This document shows positions 16,423 to 23,853 of a stretch of 64,000 nucleotides of DNA, piece by piece; position 1 is the first letter of the stretch; every line of letters starts with the position of its first letter. The notes under the pieces were generated by a model. The model saw only the letters and a list, made by a program, of their open reading frames with translations, made no database searches and was not told the origin of the DNA. The position numbers and the translations under genes were made by a program. This stretch comes from Actinomyces denticolens. Lineage in GTDB: Bacteria > Actinomycetota > Actinomycetes > Actinomycetales > Actinomycetaceae. The DNA is taken from NCBI RefSeq assembly GCF_002072185.1, contig NZ_MVIW01000004.1, positions 1-64,000 on the forward strand, written 5' to 3'.

Positions 16423-18792
16423 GTGCCGTCTCAATCCCATGCCCGGATGTCCCGCCATGCCTCAAGTCGGATTATGTCGAGAATATCGATGATCCTGATC
16501 ATCGTCGCCATGGCGTCATCGCTGCTCGTGCTCCCGGTGTTTCCCGGCGTGCTGCCCCGCGCGTCAGCTGTCAACGCCTGCGCCGGCAGTGTGTCCGAGT
16601 TCTCCTGGCAGCCGGGCCCCAACATCGTCAACGTCGATGGCGTGAGCACCTACCAGAGCAGGGCCGGCCAGTTGGCCCGTCTCCAGTGGAAATGGACGGT
16701 CGATGCCAACGCCAAGGCCGGCGATGTCATCACGATCACCCTGCCGGACCTCGTGGAGGTCTACCCCCTGCTGACCTCTTTCGACGTCTATGACGGTGCG
16801 AGCAATAAGGTCGGCACCGTCACCTGGGGCTCCGGCAAGGGGGCCACGATCACGCTCACCCTCGGTGACTACGTGAACAACCACGGCTCGGTGTCGGGAT
16901 CCGCCTATATCAATATCGTCTGGACACAGGGGGCGGCTGTCGGCAAGCACGACCTCGTCTTCAAGGGATGCAAGGGCGAGGGGACGCTGAAGTCCGAGCT
17001 CCTGCCCGAGCCCCCGGCCGGCACATTCTCCGTCAGCTCCAAGTACGGCCAGGTCGACTCGGCGAGGAATCAAGTCGTTTGGAGTCTCGGGCTTGGCAGT
17101 GCCACGAAGCAGAACTACTCCGACAAGCAGCCGGTGATCGAGGACCCGGGTGGCGAGGGTTATGTTCTCACCTGCGAGAACTTGACTATAGACAACATCA
17201 CGCCGCGCCCGTACGACCAGGTTGTGTACCGAAAGAACTACCTCGACAAGAAGAGGTACAACTGCGAGAAATTCGGTGAGCGCGGCATCAGGGTGACGAT
17301 CAACAAGAACGGGGACGGCAACTACATCGATCGCTATGAGACGTACTTCATGACCGTCTACGGCACTCTCGACCCCAACTACAAGGACTACGCGAAGCTC
17401 CACAACACCGCGAAGGTCATGAACGGCCCCGACGCGGAGAAGGGCCCTGACTATGAGGTGCCCGGTGAGGCGGAGGTCCCTGACGCCGGCGGCGTGGGCT
17501 CCGGCAAGCAGGTCAGCTTCTCCATCCAGAAGGAAGTGAGTGGTCCCGCTCCCGGCGGGGCCAAGTACTCCTTCGAGTACAAGTGCCTGGGGGACCGGTT
17601 CGCCCCGCTGAGCGCCGTGTCCGCCGGTGAGACGACCACCAGCGCCAAAACCAAGTCCTCAGCGACGTGCACGATCAGGGAGAAGGATGTTCCCAACGGC
17701 GTGGGAGTCTCATACGAGCTCCTGAATCCCGACTCGGGGGCGATACTGACCCCGGGCCAGGCGGGCGAGGCCACCTTGACGTTCAAGGAGGACTCCCAGG
17801 CCGATGTCAGGATCAAGGCGGTCAACACCTTCCCCGCGGAGCTCCCCGCCTTCGCCGTGAAGAAGGAGACATCCGACGGCGGCTTCGTCGTCGGCTCCAC
17901 CGTGAGCTCCCTGCGCCGCACCTACAGCGTGACGGTGACGAACACGGGCACGGGGCGAGGGACGTCTCCGGAGGTCGTCGACACCCCCTCGACGCCCCGA
18001 GGATTCTCGATCGACACGGTCGAGGTCAACGGCGCCAAGGTTGAGAAGGCGCAGGCCGGGTACTACGTGACCCGAGGCGATGAGCTCGACGTCAACGCCT
18101 CCAAGACCCACGATGTGGTCATCACGTACAGCATTGATCCCACGGTCATGGACTCGGGGAGCCTTGAGCTCCTCGGCGAGTGCCGGACGGGCGGGGCCGC
18201 CGCCGATCCGACGAAGGGCCTCTACAACAAGGTCACCATGGACCAGGACTCCGATGGCGATGCCAACAATGATGCCTGCACCATTGGCGAGGACCGGCGG
18301 GGGCGGGTCACGTGGACCAAGATCGACGCCGACACCCGCCAGGCCCTGGCCGGATCCGAATGGGAGATGACCGGCAACGGCATCCCCGCCGGCACGGTCA
18401 TCACGGACTGCGTCGCCGATCGCGCGGAGTCGTGCGCCCCTCAGGGCGGCTACGACGCAGCGGCCCTCTACGACCACGACCCGAAGCCGGGCGCTTTCGA
18501 CGTCCAGAATCTCACCCTGGCGAACTCCTGGCGCAAGCTCAAGGAGTCCAAGGCTCCCGCGGGCTATCGGATGGACACTCGGGTGAAGAACTTCATCAAC
18601 TACGCCGACGCCCCTCATTACACCTTCCAGGACTCCTTCGAGAACTCCAAGTCGCCGGTGCCGCTGCTCCCGCTCACCGGTGGGATGGGGGCGGACGCCT
18701 TCCTCATCAGCGGAGGCGTCGTCTTCCTCCTGGGTGCCGCCTGGGAGGCGGTCCGCAGGGTCCGATCGAGGAGGCGGCCCGCGGTCCTATGA
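16423..18792 (+). CDS. LPXTG-anchored pilin-like adhesin with DUF5979 and SpaA-like domains
   Basis: The 789-residue surface protein starts at a GTG behind GGAGGA (16411-16416). A signal peptide ends near Ala49 (R-A-S-A). About residues 55-195 look like a beta-rich adhesin head. A DUF5979-like domain spans about 362-470 (V-S-F-S-I-Q-K-E-V-S-G), followed by a DUF11-like repeat (V-T-V-T-N-T-G). A SpaA/prealbumin-like domain near 627-745 has a pilin-type E-box, K-E-S-K-A-P-A-G-Y. The sorting signal is L-P-L-T-G near 749, then a hydrophobic helix and an R-R-x-R-S-R-R-R tail. A sortase should attach it to peptidoglycan, but no sortase gene is in the window. The ligand is unknown. Confidence 0.85.
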   Translation: MPSQSHARMSRHASSRIMSRISMILIIVAMASSLLVLPVFPGVLPRASAVNACAGSVSEFSWQPGPNIVNVDGVSTYQSRAGQLARLQWKWTVDANAKAGDVITITLPDLVEVYPLLTSFDVYDGASNKVGTVTWGSGKGATITLTLGDYVNNHGSVSGSAYINIVWTQGAAVGKHDLVFKGCKGEGTLKSELLPEPPAGTFSVSSKYGQVDSARNQVVWSLGLGSATKQNYSDKQPVIEDPGGEGYVLTCENLTIDNITPRPYDQVVYRKNYLDKKRYNCEKFGERGIRVTINKNGDGNYIDRYETYFMTVYGTLDPNYKDYAKLHNTAKVMNGPDAEKGPDYEVPGEAEVPDAGGVGSGKQVSFSIQKEVSGPAPGGAKYSFEYKCLGDRFAPLSAVSAGETTTSAKTKSSATCTIREKDVPNGVGVSYELLNPDSGAILTPGQAGEATLTFKEDSQADVRIKAVNTFPAELPAFAVKKETSDGGFVVGSTVSSLRRTYSVTVTNTGTGRGTSPEVVDTPSTPRGFSIDTVEVNGAKVEKAQAGYYVTRGDELDVNASKTHDVVITYSIDPTVMDSGSLELLGECRTGGAAADPTKGLYNKVTMDQDSDGDANNDACTIGEDRRGRVTWTKIDADTRQALAGSEWEMTGNGIPAGTVITDCVADRAESCAPQGGYDAAALYDHDPKPGAFDVQNLTLANSWRKLKESKAPAGYRMDTRVKNFINYADAPHYTFQDSFENSKSPVPLLPLTGGMGADAFLISGGVVFLLGAAWEAVRRVRSRRRPAVL

Positions 18793-18817
18793 TCCGGTGA
18801 CGGGAGTGAGTGGCGGG

Positions 18818-18823
18818 TAGCCT
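18818..18823 (+). promoter_or_regulatory. putative -10 of a leaderless ddl promoter
   Basis: TAGCCT ends six bases before the ddl ATG, and no Shine-Dalgarno sequence is present. Confidence 0.5.
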
Positions 18824-18829
18824 GGGCCC

Positions 18830-20044
18830 ATGTCTGAGACCCTGGAACCCGCCGCTCCCTCCGCCGCAGAACCCGCCGTCGACGCCTCCGGGGAGCCCGC
18901 CGCCCGCACTCTCCCCGCGTCCGGCAGGCGCCCGCGTGTCGCCGTCGTCTTCGGGGGGCGCAGCGGGGAGCACACGATCTCCTGCGCCACCGCCGCCGGG
19001 GTCCTGTTCGCCATCGACCGGGAGCGCTACGAGGTCGTGCCCATCGGCATCACCATGGAGGGGAAGTGGGTCCTCGTCGACGACGACCCCGCCGCGCTGG
19101 AGCTCCGGGACGGCGCCCCGCCCGTGCGCATCACCGCAGAGGGCATGGGGCGCGGCGAGCTCGCCATGCGCCTGGGCGGGGGAGCGCCGGTGGCCCTGAC
19201 CCAGGCCGGCCCGAGTGTCCTGGAGGCGATCGACGTCGTCCTGCCCCTCCTGCACGGCCCCTACGGCGAGGACGGCACCATCCAGGGAATGCTCGAGATG
19301 CTGGGCCTGCCCTATGCGGGCTGCGGTGTTCTGGCCTCCGCAGCGGGCATGGACAAGCAGGTCGCCAAGGTCCTCCTCGCCGATGCCGGGATCGCCACCG
19401 CGCCGCACGTCGTCGTCGGCCCGCACGCCTGGAGGCGCGATCCCGAGGCGATCCTCGCCGCCTGCCAGGAGCTCTCCTATCCGCTCTTCGTCAAGCCTGC
19501 CCGTGCGGGCTCGTCCCTGGGCATCACCCGCGTGGAGGCGCCCGAGCGCCTGCGCGCCGCCATCGAGGCCGCCCGCGAGGTGGACCCCAAGGTGCTCGTG
19601 GAGTCCGGGATCGAGGGCCGCGAGATCGAGGTCGCCGTCCTGGGCGGCCGCGGCGACGACGCCCCTCGCGTGGCCGAGCCCGGCGAGATCGCCATGGACG
19701 CCGCCCGCGGTGCCGGCGAGTTCTACGACTACGAGACGAAGTACCTGGCGCACGACGCCGTCGCCATGGTCTGCCCGGCACCCATCGCCCCCCAGGAGCG
19801 CGAGCTGCTCATGATCACCGCCGCCCGCGCCTTCGAGGCCATCGGCGCCGAGGGCCTGGCGCGCGTGGACTTCTTCCTCACCCCCGACGGGCGGGCGATC
19901 GTCAACGAGGTCAACACGATGCCCGGCTTCACGCCCTTCTCCATGTACCCCTACATGTGGCGCAAGAGCGGCATGACCTACCCCGAGCTCGTCACCGAGC
20001 TCATCGAGCTGGCCCTGGCCCGTCCCGCGGATGTCAACCGCTGA
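18830..20044 (+). CDS. ddl: D-alanine--D-alanine ligase
   Basis: Ddl makes the D-Ala-D-Ala dipeptide for peptidoglycan precursors. The 404-residue ATP-grasp protein has the N-terminal F-G-G-R-S-G-E-H motif, the substrate and ATP contacts in F-V-K-P-A-R-A-G-S-S-L-G-I and the end motif N-E-V-N-T-M-P-G-F. The Y-D-Y-E-T-K-Y loop carries a tyrosine at the site that normally favours D-Ala over D-lactate, so a vancomycin-resistant ligase is not indicated. About 30 extra disordered residues precede the core. It overlaps thiL by 14 bases. Confidence 0.96.
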   Translation: MSETLEPAAPSAAEPAVDASGEPAARTLPASGRRPRVAVVFGGRSGEHTISCATAAGVLFAIDRERYEVVPIGITMEGKWVLVDDDPAALELRDGAPPVRITAEGMGRGELAMRLGGGAPVALTQAGPSVLEAIDVVLPLLHGPYGEDGTIQGMLEMLGLPYAGCGVLASAAGMDKQVAKVLLADAGIATAPHVVVGPHAWRRDPEAILAACQELSYPLFVKPARAGSSLGITRVEAPERLRAAIEAAREVDPKVLVESGIEGREIEVAVLGGRGDDAPRVAEPGEIAMDAARGAGEFYDYETKYLAHDAVAMVCPAPIAPQERELLMITAARAFEAIGAEGLARVDFFLTPDGRAIVNEVNTMPGFTPFSMYPYMWRKSGMTYPELVTELIELALARPADVNR

Positions 20045-21209
20045 GAGTCCGGGCGCGCAGGCTCCGTACGCCCGGGGGCGGGGCGGGGATGAGACCCGCC
20101 CGACCGTCGCGGATCTTGGGGAGGAGGGGCTCCTCGCCCGCTTCGCCCCCCTGCTGCCTCACGCCGACGACGAGGTCGTGGGCACGGGCGATGACTGCGC
20201 CGTCCTGGCCGCACCGGATGGCCGCTACGCCGTGAGCACCGACGTGCTCGTCGAGGGCCTGCACTTCCGGACGGATTGGTCCACTCCGGAGCAGGTGGGC
20301 AGGCGCGCCGCCGCGCAGAACCTCGCCGACGCCGCCGCCATGGGGGCCCGGCCCACCGCGCTGACCGTGGGGCTCGCCATGCCCGGGACGACGCCGGTCG
20401 CCTGGGTGGAGGGGATGGTCGCCGGCATGGGCGAGGCCTGCCGCGAGTGCGGGGCCGGCGTGGTCGGCGGCGACCTCGTGGGCGGCCCCGCCATCGTCAT
20501 CTCCGTGACCGTCCTGGGCGACCTCCAGGGGCGTGCCCCCGTGCTCCGCTCCGGGGCGCGGCCCGGGGACGCGATCGTCCACGTGGGCGCCCCGGGACGC
20601 AGTGCTGCAGGACTGGCCCTGCTCAGCGCCGGGACCGGGGAAGGGGATGCCCCGGGCCTCCAGGGGCGGGGCCAGGAGCCGGCGCATGCGGGATCGGCCC
20701 GCCCTCTCGACGCGGCCACCCGTGCCGAGGCGCGGGCCTGCCTGGAGGCCTTCCGCGCGCCCCGCCCGCCCCTGAAGGCCGGCCCCGCCCTGGCGCGGTC
20801 CGGTGCGAGCGCGATGATGGACGTCTCGGACTCCCTGCTGCGCGACGGCGAACGGATCTCCCGCGCGAGCGGCGTCATCCTCGATATCGACGAGCCCGCC
20901 CGGGGGAGTGGCGCGCTCGCGGACGCGATGGCCTCACTCGTGCCGGTGGCCCGCCTGCTCACCGACGACGAGGCCGCTGCCGCGGCGATCGCCCGCACGT
21001 GGGTGCTCACCGGGGGAGAGGATCACGGGATGCTGGCAACGGTGCCCGCAGAGATCCTGGGCGCGCCCGCGGGCGGCACCGACGGGCTCCCGGACGGGGC
21101 TCGGGTCATCGGGCACGTGCGCGCGGCGGGCGACGGTGAGTTGCCGGGCGTGCGCGTAGGAGGGCGCGCCCCCGAGGCCGGCCTCGGCTGGGACCACTTC
21201 GGGGGCTGA
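20031..21209 (+). CDS. thiL: thiamine-monophosphate kinase
   Basis: ThiL phosphorylates thiamine monophosphate to the active diphosphate cofactor. The 392-residue AIR-synthase-like kinase has the nucleotide and metal motifs G-D-D-C-A-V, S-T-D-V-L-V-E-G-L-H-F and N-L-A-D-A-A-A-M-G-A. The C-terminal half includes M-M-D-V-S-D-S-L and T-G-G-E-D-H. An insert of about 40 residues near 200-240 is rich in Gly, Ala and Pro. The ATG lies within the last codons of ddl, so the two are co-translated. Confidence 0.94.
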   Translation: MSTAESPGAQAPYARGRGGDETRPTVADLGEEGLLARFAPLLPHADDEVVGTGDDCAVLAAPDGRYAVSTDVLVEGLHFRTDWSTPEQVGRRAAAQNLADAAAMGARPTALTVGLAMPGTTPVAWVEGMVAGMGEACRECGAGVVGGDLVGGPAIVISVTVLGDLQGRAPVLRSGARPGDAIVHVGAPGRSAAGLALLSAGTGEGDAPGLQGRGQEPAHAGSARPLDAATRAEARACLEAFRAPRPPLKAGPALARSGASAMMDVSDSLLRDGERISRASGVILDIDEPARGSGALADAMASLVPVARLLTDDEAAAAAIARTWVLTGGEDHGMLATVPAEILGAPAGGTDGLPDGARVIGHVRAAGDGELPGVRVGGRAPEAGLGWDHFGG

Positions 21210-21597
21210 GCATCCTCCGGGGCTTGAGGGTGAAGGGCCGGGCTCTGGCATCAGGGACAGAGGGACAGAGGGACAAGGTAGGTCCGCCATCCGCGCCTCT
21301 TGTTCCTCGGGACGCTCCCACCGGCGCCATCGCAGTCCCGGTTCCCTCCGACTCCGAACGCCCCACTATGCCCCCGCGAGCATTGGGCCTTCTTCGAGCG
21401 GAGATGGTGGGCTGGGCGATTGCTTGCGAAACCCACCCTCAAATCATTGCGCCGTTATCAATCTGAGACACAGGATGCTCTTGGCCTGACCAGTGGTCGT
21501 CTCTGTGAGCTGATGGCGGCGGTCGGAATGCTGCTGTCCCGGTATGTTGATCAGTGCACCGCCGCTGTTGTTGGTGGCGGTGGTGGGAGGGATGAGA
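21210..21597. other. 388-bp intergenic region before the OmpA-family lipoprotein
   Basis: The region becomes less GC-rich from about 21360 onward, matching the unusual composition of the next gene. It contains a short tandem repeat at 21253-21276 and a GGGAGG ribosome-binding site at 21585-21590. I see no RNA gene or clear terminator. Confidence 0.5.
21253..21276. repeat. three tandem 8-bp units
   Basis: AGGGACAG, AGGGACAG and AGGGACAA follow one another downstream of thiL. No function is suggested. Confidence 0.7.
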
Positions 21598-22836
21598 ATG
21601 CCGATTCTTAGTCGTCGATCCTTGTTGTCTGTCCCTGTTCTTGTTGCTGTGGGTGTGCCGGTGGTGGCTGCCTGTTCGGGGGAGGGTTCTTCGGGTGAGG
21701 GCGGGGCGACGGTGGCTTCGGTGTCGGCTCCTGCGGGGTGGCAGTCGTTGTCGGGGAGTGTGATGGGGCATTCGGTGACGGTGGATGTGGGTCCGTTGGT
21801 GCGGATGGATGAGTCGACGACGCTGCTGCCGTTGCGGGTGACGCGGGCGGCGGATGATCCTGATGCTGAGGGGCTCGATCTTCGGGATGTGTGGTCGCAT
21901 TACGAGGTCAAGCCGTCGTTGACGGCGCTGCGTGTGATCGATGTGGAGGGGTCTCGTGTGTGGGATCCGTTGAACAGCAATGATTCGTCGATGCCTGTGG
22001 AGGTGGGGCAGTCGGTCTTGTGCGCCGGCGTGTTCGGGGCCGTGGATGTGGGTCGTGTGACGGCGATGCTGCCGATGGTGGGCTCGCCTGCGGTTGAGGT
22101 GTTGGAGCGCGCGGACGCTGAGGCGGCGCTGGGGGCGGATGTGGATCTGGATCAGCTCCTGGCGGATGCTGCTATCGACCTGTTCGGGCGGTACCACAAG
22201 AGCGGCCTGGATGAGGCTCGTGAGCCGGTAGGGGTGGAGTCGTTCACGAGGGTGCTGGATGGTTCGGCGGCGTCGCGGACGACGACTACGAGTATTACGA
22301 CGATTCTGTCCAGTGATGTGACGTTCGAGTTCGGCAAGTACGATCTGACCGCGCAGGCTGATGGGCAGTTGCAGGCGGTGGCCGGTCAGATCGCCTCGTA
22401 TGGCGGTGGTGAGTTGAGCGTGGTTGGGCATACCGATGATGTGTCCGATGATGCGTTCAATCAGACGCTGTCGGAGCAGAGGGCGGCGGCGGTGCGCAAG
22501 CGGCTGGGGGAGTTGACTGATCTGTCGGCGTGGAGCGTGACCGAGGAGGGCAGGGGCAAGACCGAGCCGGCCGTCGAGGGCACTGATGAGGCGGCCAGGG
22601 CGGCGAACAGGCGTGTGGTGGTGACGATCACGCCCACGGGGGGGGCACCGCGACCGAGTCGGGCGTGCCTGCCTCGGCGAGCCCGTCGGCGGCTTCGTCG
22701 TCGGGGGCGCTTCCTGAGGCCAAGGGGCCGGTGGGTGCCGGGGCCGAGGGTGTGGTGGTCACCAGGGGTGCGGGGCAGGCGACGATCTCCATGGACAAGG
22801 TGGTGCGCCGGGGCAAGTACCTGTTCGGGACGCTGA
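21598..22836 (+). CDS. OmpA-family lipoprotein, N-terminal and OmpA domains (frameshifted at a G8 tract)
   Basis: A lipoprotein signal ends V-V-A-A-C near residue 22. A beta-rich domain follows to about 190, then an OmpA/MotB-type peptidoglycan-binding domain (about 235-350, with V-T-F-E-F-G-K-Y, V-V-G-H-T-D-D-V and A-A-N-R-R-V-V-V-T-I). At eight consecutive G (22638-22645) the frame runs into an arginine-rich 65-residue tail that looks non-coding, while the -1 frame continues with sensible sequence. One more G, or a -1 slip, would join the two into a protein of about 533 residues. The start at 21598 suits GGGAGG at 21585-21590. Codons ending in G or T dominate, unlike the neighbours, which suggests recent acquisition. 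Confidence 0.8.
   Translation: MPILSRRSLLSVPVLVAVGVPVVAACSGEGSSGEGGATVASVSAPAGWQSLSGSVMGHSVTVDVGPLVRMDESTTLLPLRVTRAADDPDAEGLDLRDVWSHYEVKPSLTALRVIDVEGSRVWDPLNSNDSSMPVEVGQSVLCAGVFGAVDVGRVTAMLPMVGSPAVEVLERADAEAALGADVDLDQLLADAAIDLFGRYHKSGLDEAREPVGVESFTRVLDGSAASRTTTTSITTILSSDVTFEFGKYDLTAQADGQLQAVAGQIASYGGGELSVVGHTDDVSDDAFNQTLSEQRAAAVRKRLGELTDLSAWSVTEEGRGKTEPAVEGTDEAARAANRRVVVTITPTGGAPRPSRACLPRRARRRLRRRGRFLRPRGRWVPGPRVWWSPGVRGRRRSPWTRWCAGASTCSGR
22638..22645 (+). repeat. G8 homopolymer at the frameshift
   Basis: Eight G residues sit exactly where the OmpA-family gene changes frame by -1. Candidates are phase variation, a slippery site (G-GGG-GGG fits the X-XXY-YYZ form) or a sequencing error. Confidence 0.75.
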
Positions 22837-23198
22837 CGGTCAGTGGGGATGCGACCCTCTTGGTGTACTGGCTCAACGACTCCTCGGCGGGTATCTGGGC
22901 GAGCAGTCGTGAAGAGGCCAAGAAGACGATTCATCCCGCTGCCACGGGCGCCAATGGTCTGGACCTGCTCGCCGGTGGGCTGCGGTACTCGCCGTGCGAT
23001 CATGTGCGGCCGGGCACCGAGCATCACATCACGCTGGCGGATGTGAGTGTCGATCATGACATGAGCGGGACCACCGGGGTGTGCGTCATCTGGCCGGACG
23101 TGGGTGGGGATACGGTCACCCTCGACCACGCCCCGGCCAAGCGCGTCCAGGACTCCATCCCCTGGCGCCTGACCGACATCCCCGTCGTCGACGAATGA
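22644..23198 (+). CDS. C-terminal part of the frameshifted OmpA-family lipoprotein
   Basis: This frame gives about 184 residues: an Ala/Ser/Pro linker, then a beta-rich domain (G-Q-A-T-I-S-M-D-K-V onward, ending V-C-V-I-W-P-D-V). Its overall pattern resembles the domain before the OmpA module, so the whole protein may have a duplicated domain around a central OmpA fold; that is an inference. It has no ribosome-binding site of its own. A GTG at 22665 is the first ordinary start codon, but it would begin inside the linker. Confidence 0.65.
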   Translation, partial: GTATESGVPASASPSAASSSGALPEAKGPVGAGAEGVVVTRGAGQATISMDKVVRRGKYLFGTLTVSGDATLLVYWLNDSSAGIWASSREEAKKTIHPAATGANGLDLLAGGLRYSPCDHVRPGTEHHITLADVSVDHDMSGTTGVCVIWPDVGGDTVTLDHAPAKRVQDSIPWRLTDIPVVDE

Positions 23199-23258
23199 GA
23201 CGAATGAGTCGTCGAGGACCGGGCGGCATCAGTTGCCCGCGTTCCCCGGGGTTGCGAA

Positions 23259-23313
23259 CGCGTCCGGGGGTTGCGGACGCGCGCCCGGGGCACGTCCGCA
23301 ACCCCCGGACGCG
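23259..23313. repeat. perfect 21-bp inverted repeat in a family of GTTGCGGACGCG-like repeats
   Basis: The arm 23259-23279 is the exact reverse complement of 23293-23313, with a 13-base loop. Related shorter copies lie on both sides (GGGGTTGCGAACGCG near 23249 and TCAACCCCGGGACGCG near 23317), so roughly 23235-23345 is a cluster of related inverted motifs. It lies between the OmpA-family gene and rpmB and may act as a terminator or be an extragenic palindrome. Confidence 0.75.
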
Positions 23314-23376
23314 TCGTCAACCCCGGGACGCGCTCTCAACCCGCGCTGGTGACGACATGGGGCCCGCTCATGACGA

Positions 23377-23405
23377 AGGCCGCCGCCCCGCGGGGGCGAC
23401 GGCCT
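23377..23405 (-). terminator. rpmB terminator hairpin
   Basis: AGGCCGCCGCCCC (23377-23389) pairs with 23393-23405 at 12 of 13 positions around a 3-base loop, about 30 bases past the rpmB stop. Confidence 0.5.
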
Positions 23406-23435
23406 CGACCTTGAGCCTCGGCGGGCGGGCGCGCA

Positions 23436-23627
23436 TCAGACGTTGCGCGTGACCTTTCCGGCCTTGAGGCAGGACGTGCACACGTTGAGGCGCTTGGGGG
23501 CGCCCTTCACGAGCGCGCGCACACGCTGGATGTTCGGGTTCCACCGGCGGTTGGTCCGCACGTGGGAGTGCGAGACGCTCTTGCCGAAGATGGGGCCCTT
23601 GCCGCAGACGTCGCACACAGCAGCCAC
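23436..23627 (-). CDS. rpmB: 50S ribosomal protein L28
   Basis: The 63-residue protein has the full L28 pattern: M-A-A-V-C-D-V-C-G-K-G-P at the start, S-H-S-H-V-R-T-N-R-R-W-N-P-N in the middle and C-T-S-C-L near the end. The two CxxC pairs form the zinc-binding version of L28, so this is the zinc-containing paralogue. It is divergent from the FakA-like gene and is followed by a hairpin at 23377-23405. Confidence 0.97.
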   Translation of the reverse strand: MAAVCDVCGKGPIFGKSVSHSHVRTNRRWNPNIQRVRALVKGAPKRLNVCTSCLKAGKVTRNV

Positions 23628-23853
23628 GGATCTCTCCTGATCTTCCTTGCTTCAACGCTGGGGCCCTCGGCCCCGCGCCAGGTCTTACCGCCCGAGGCCG
23701 CGCCTCGGGCAACCAGGACACAATAGCGGAACCGCGGGCCGGGCCCCAACCAGCGCTGGCGTGGGCTCAGGCACACGACGACGGTACCCTGGCCCCGGGC
23801 GCGCCGCCGGTCGGCCGCGCGCGGCATGAGGAGCGACAGGGGAGGACGCCACC

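Noticed and set aside
21253-21276. 8-bp tandem repeat after thiL as a functional site
   Set aside because: Only three units, with no promoter or gene in a relevant position.
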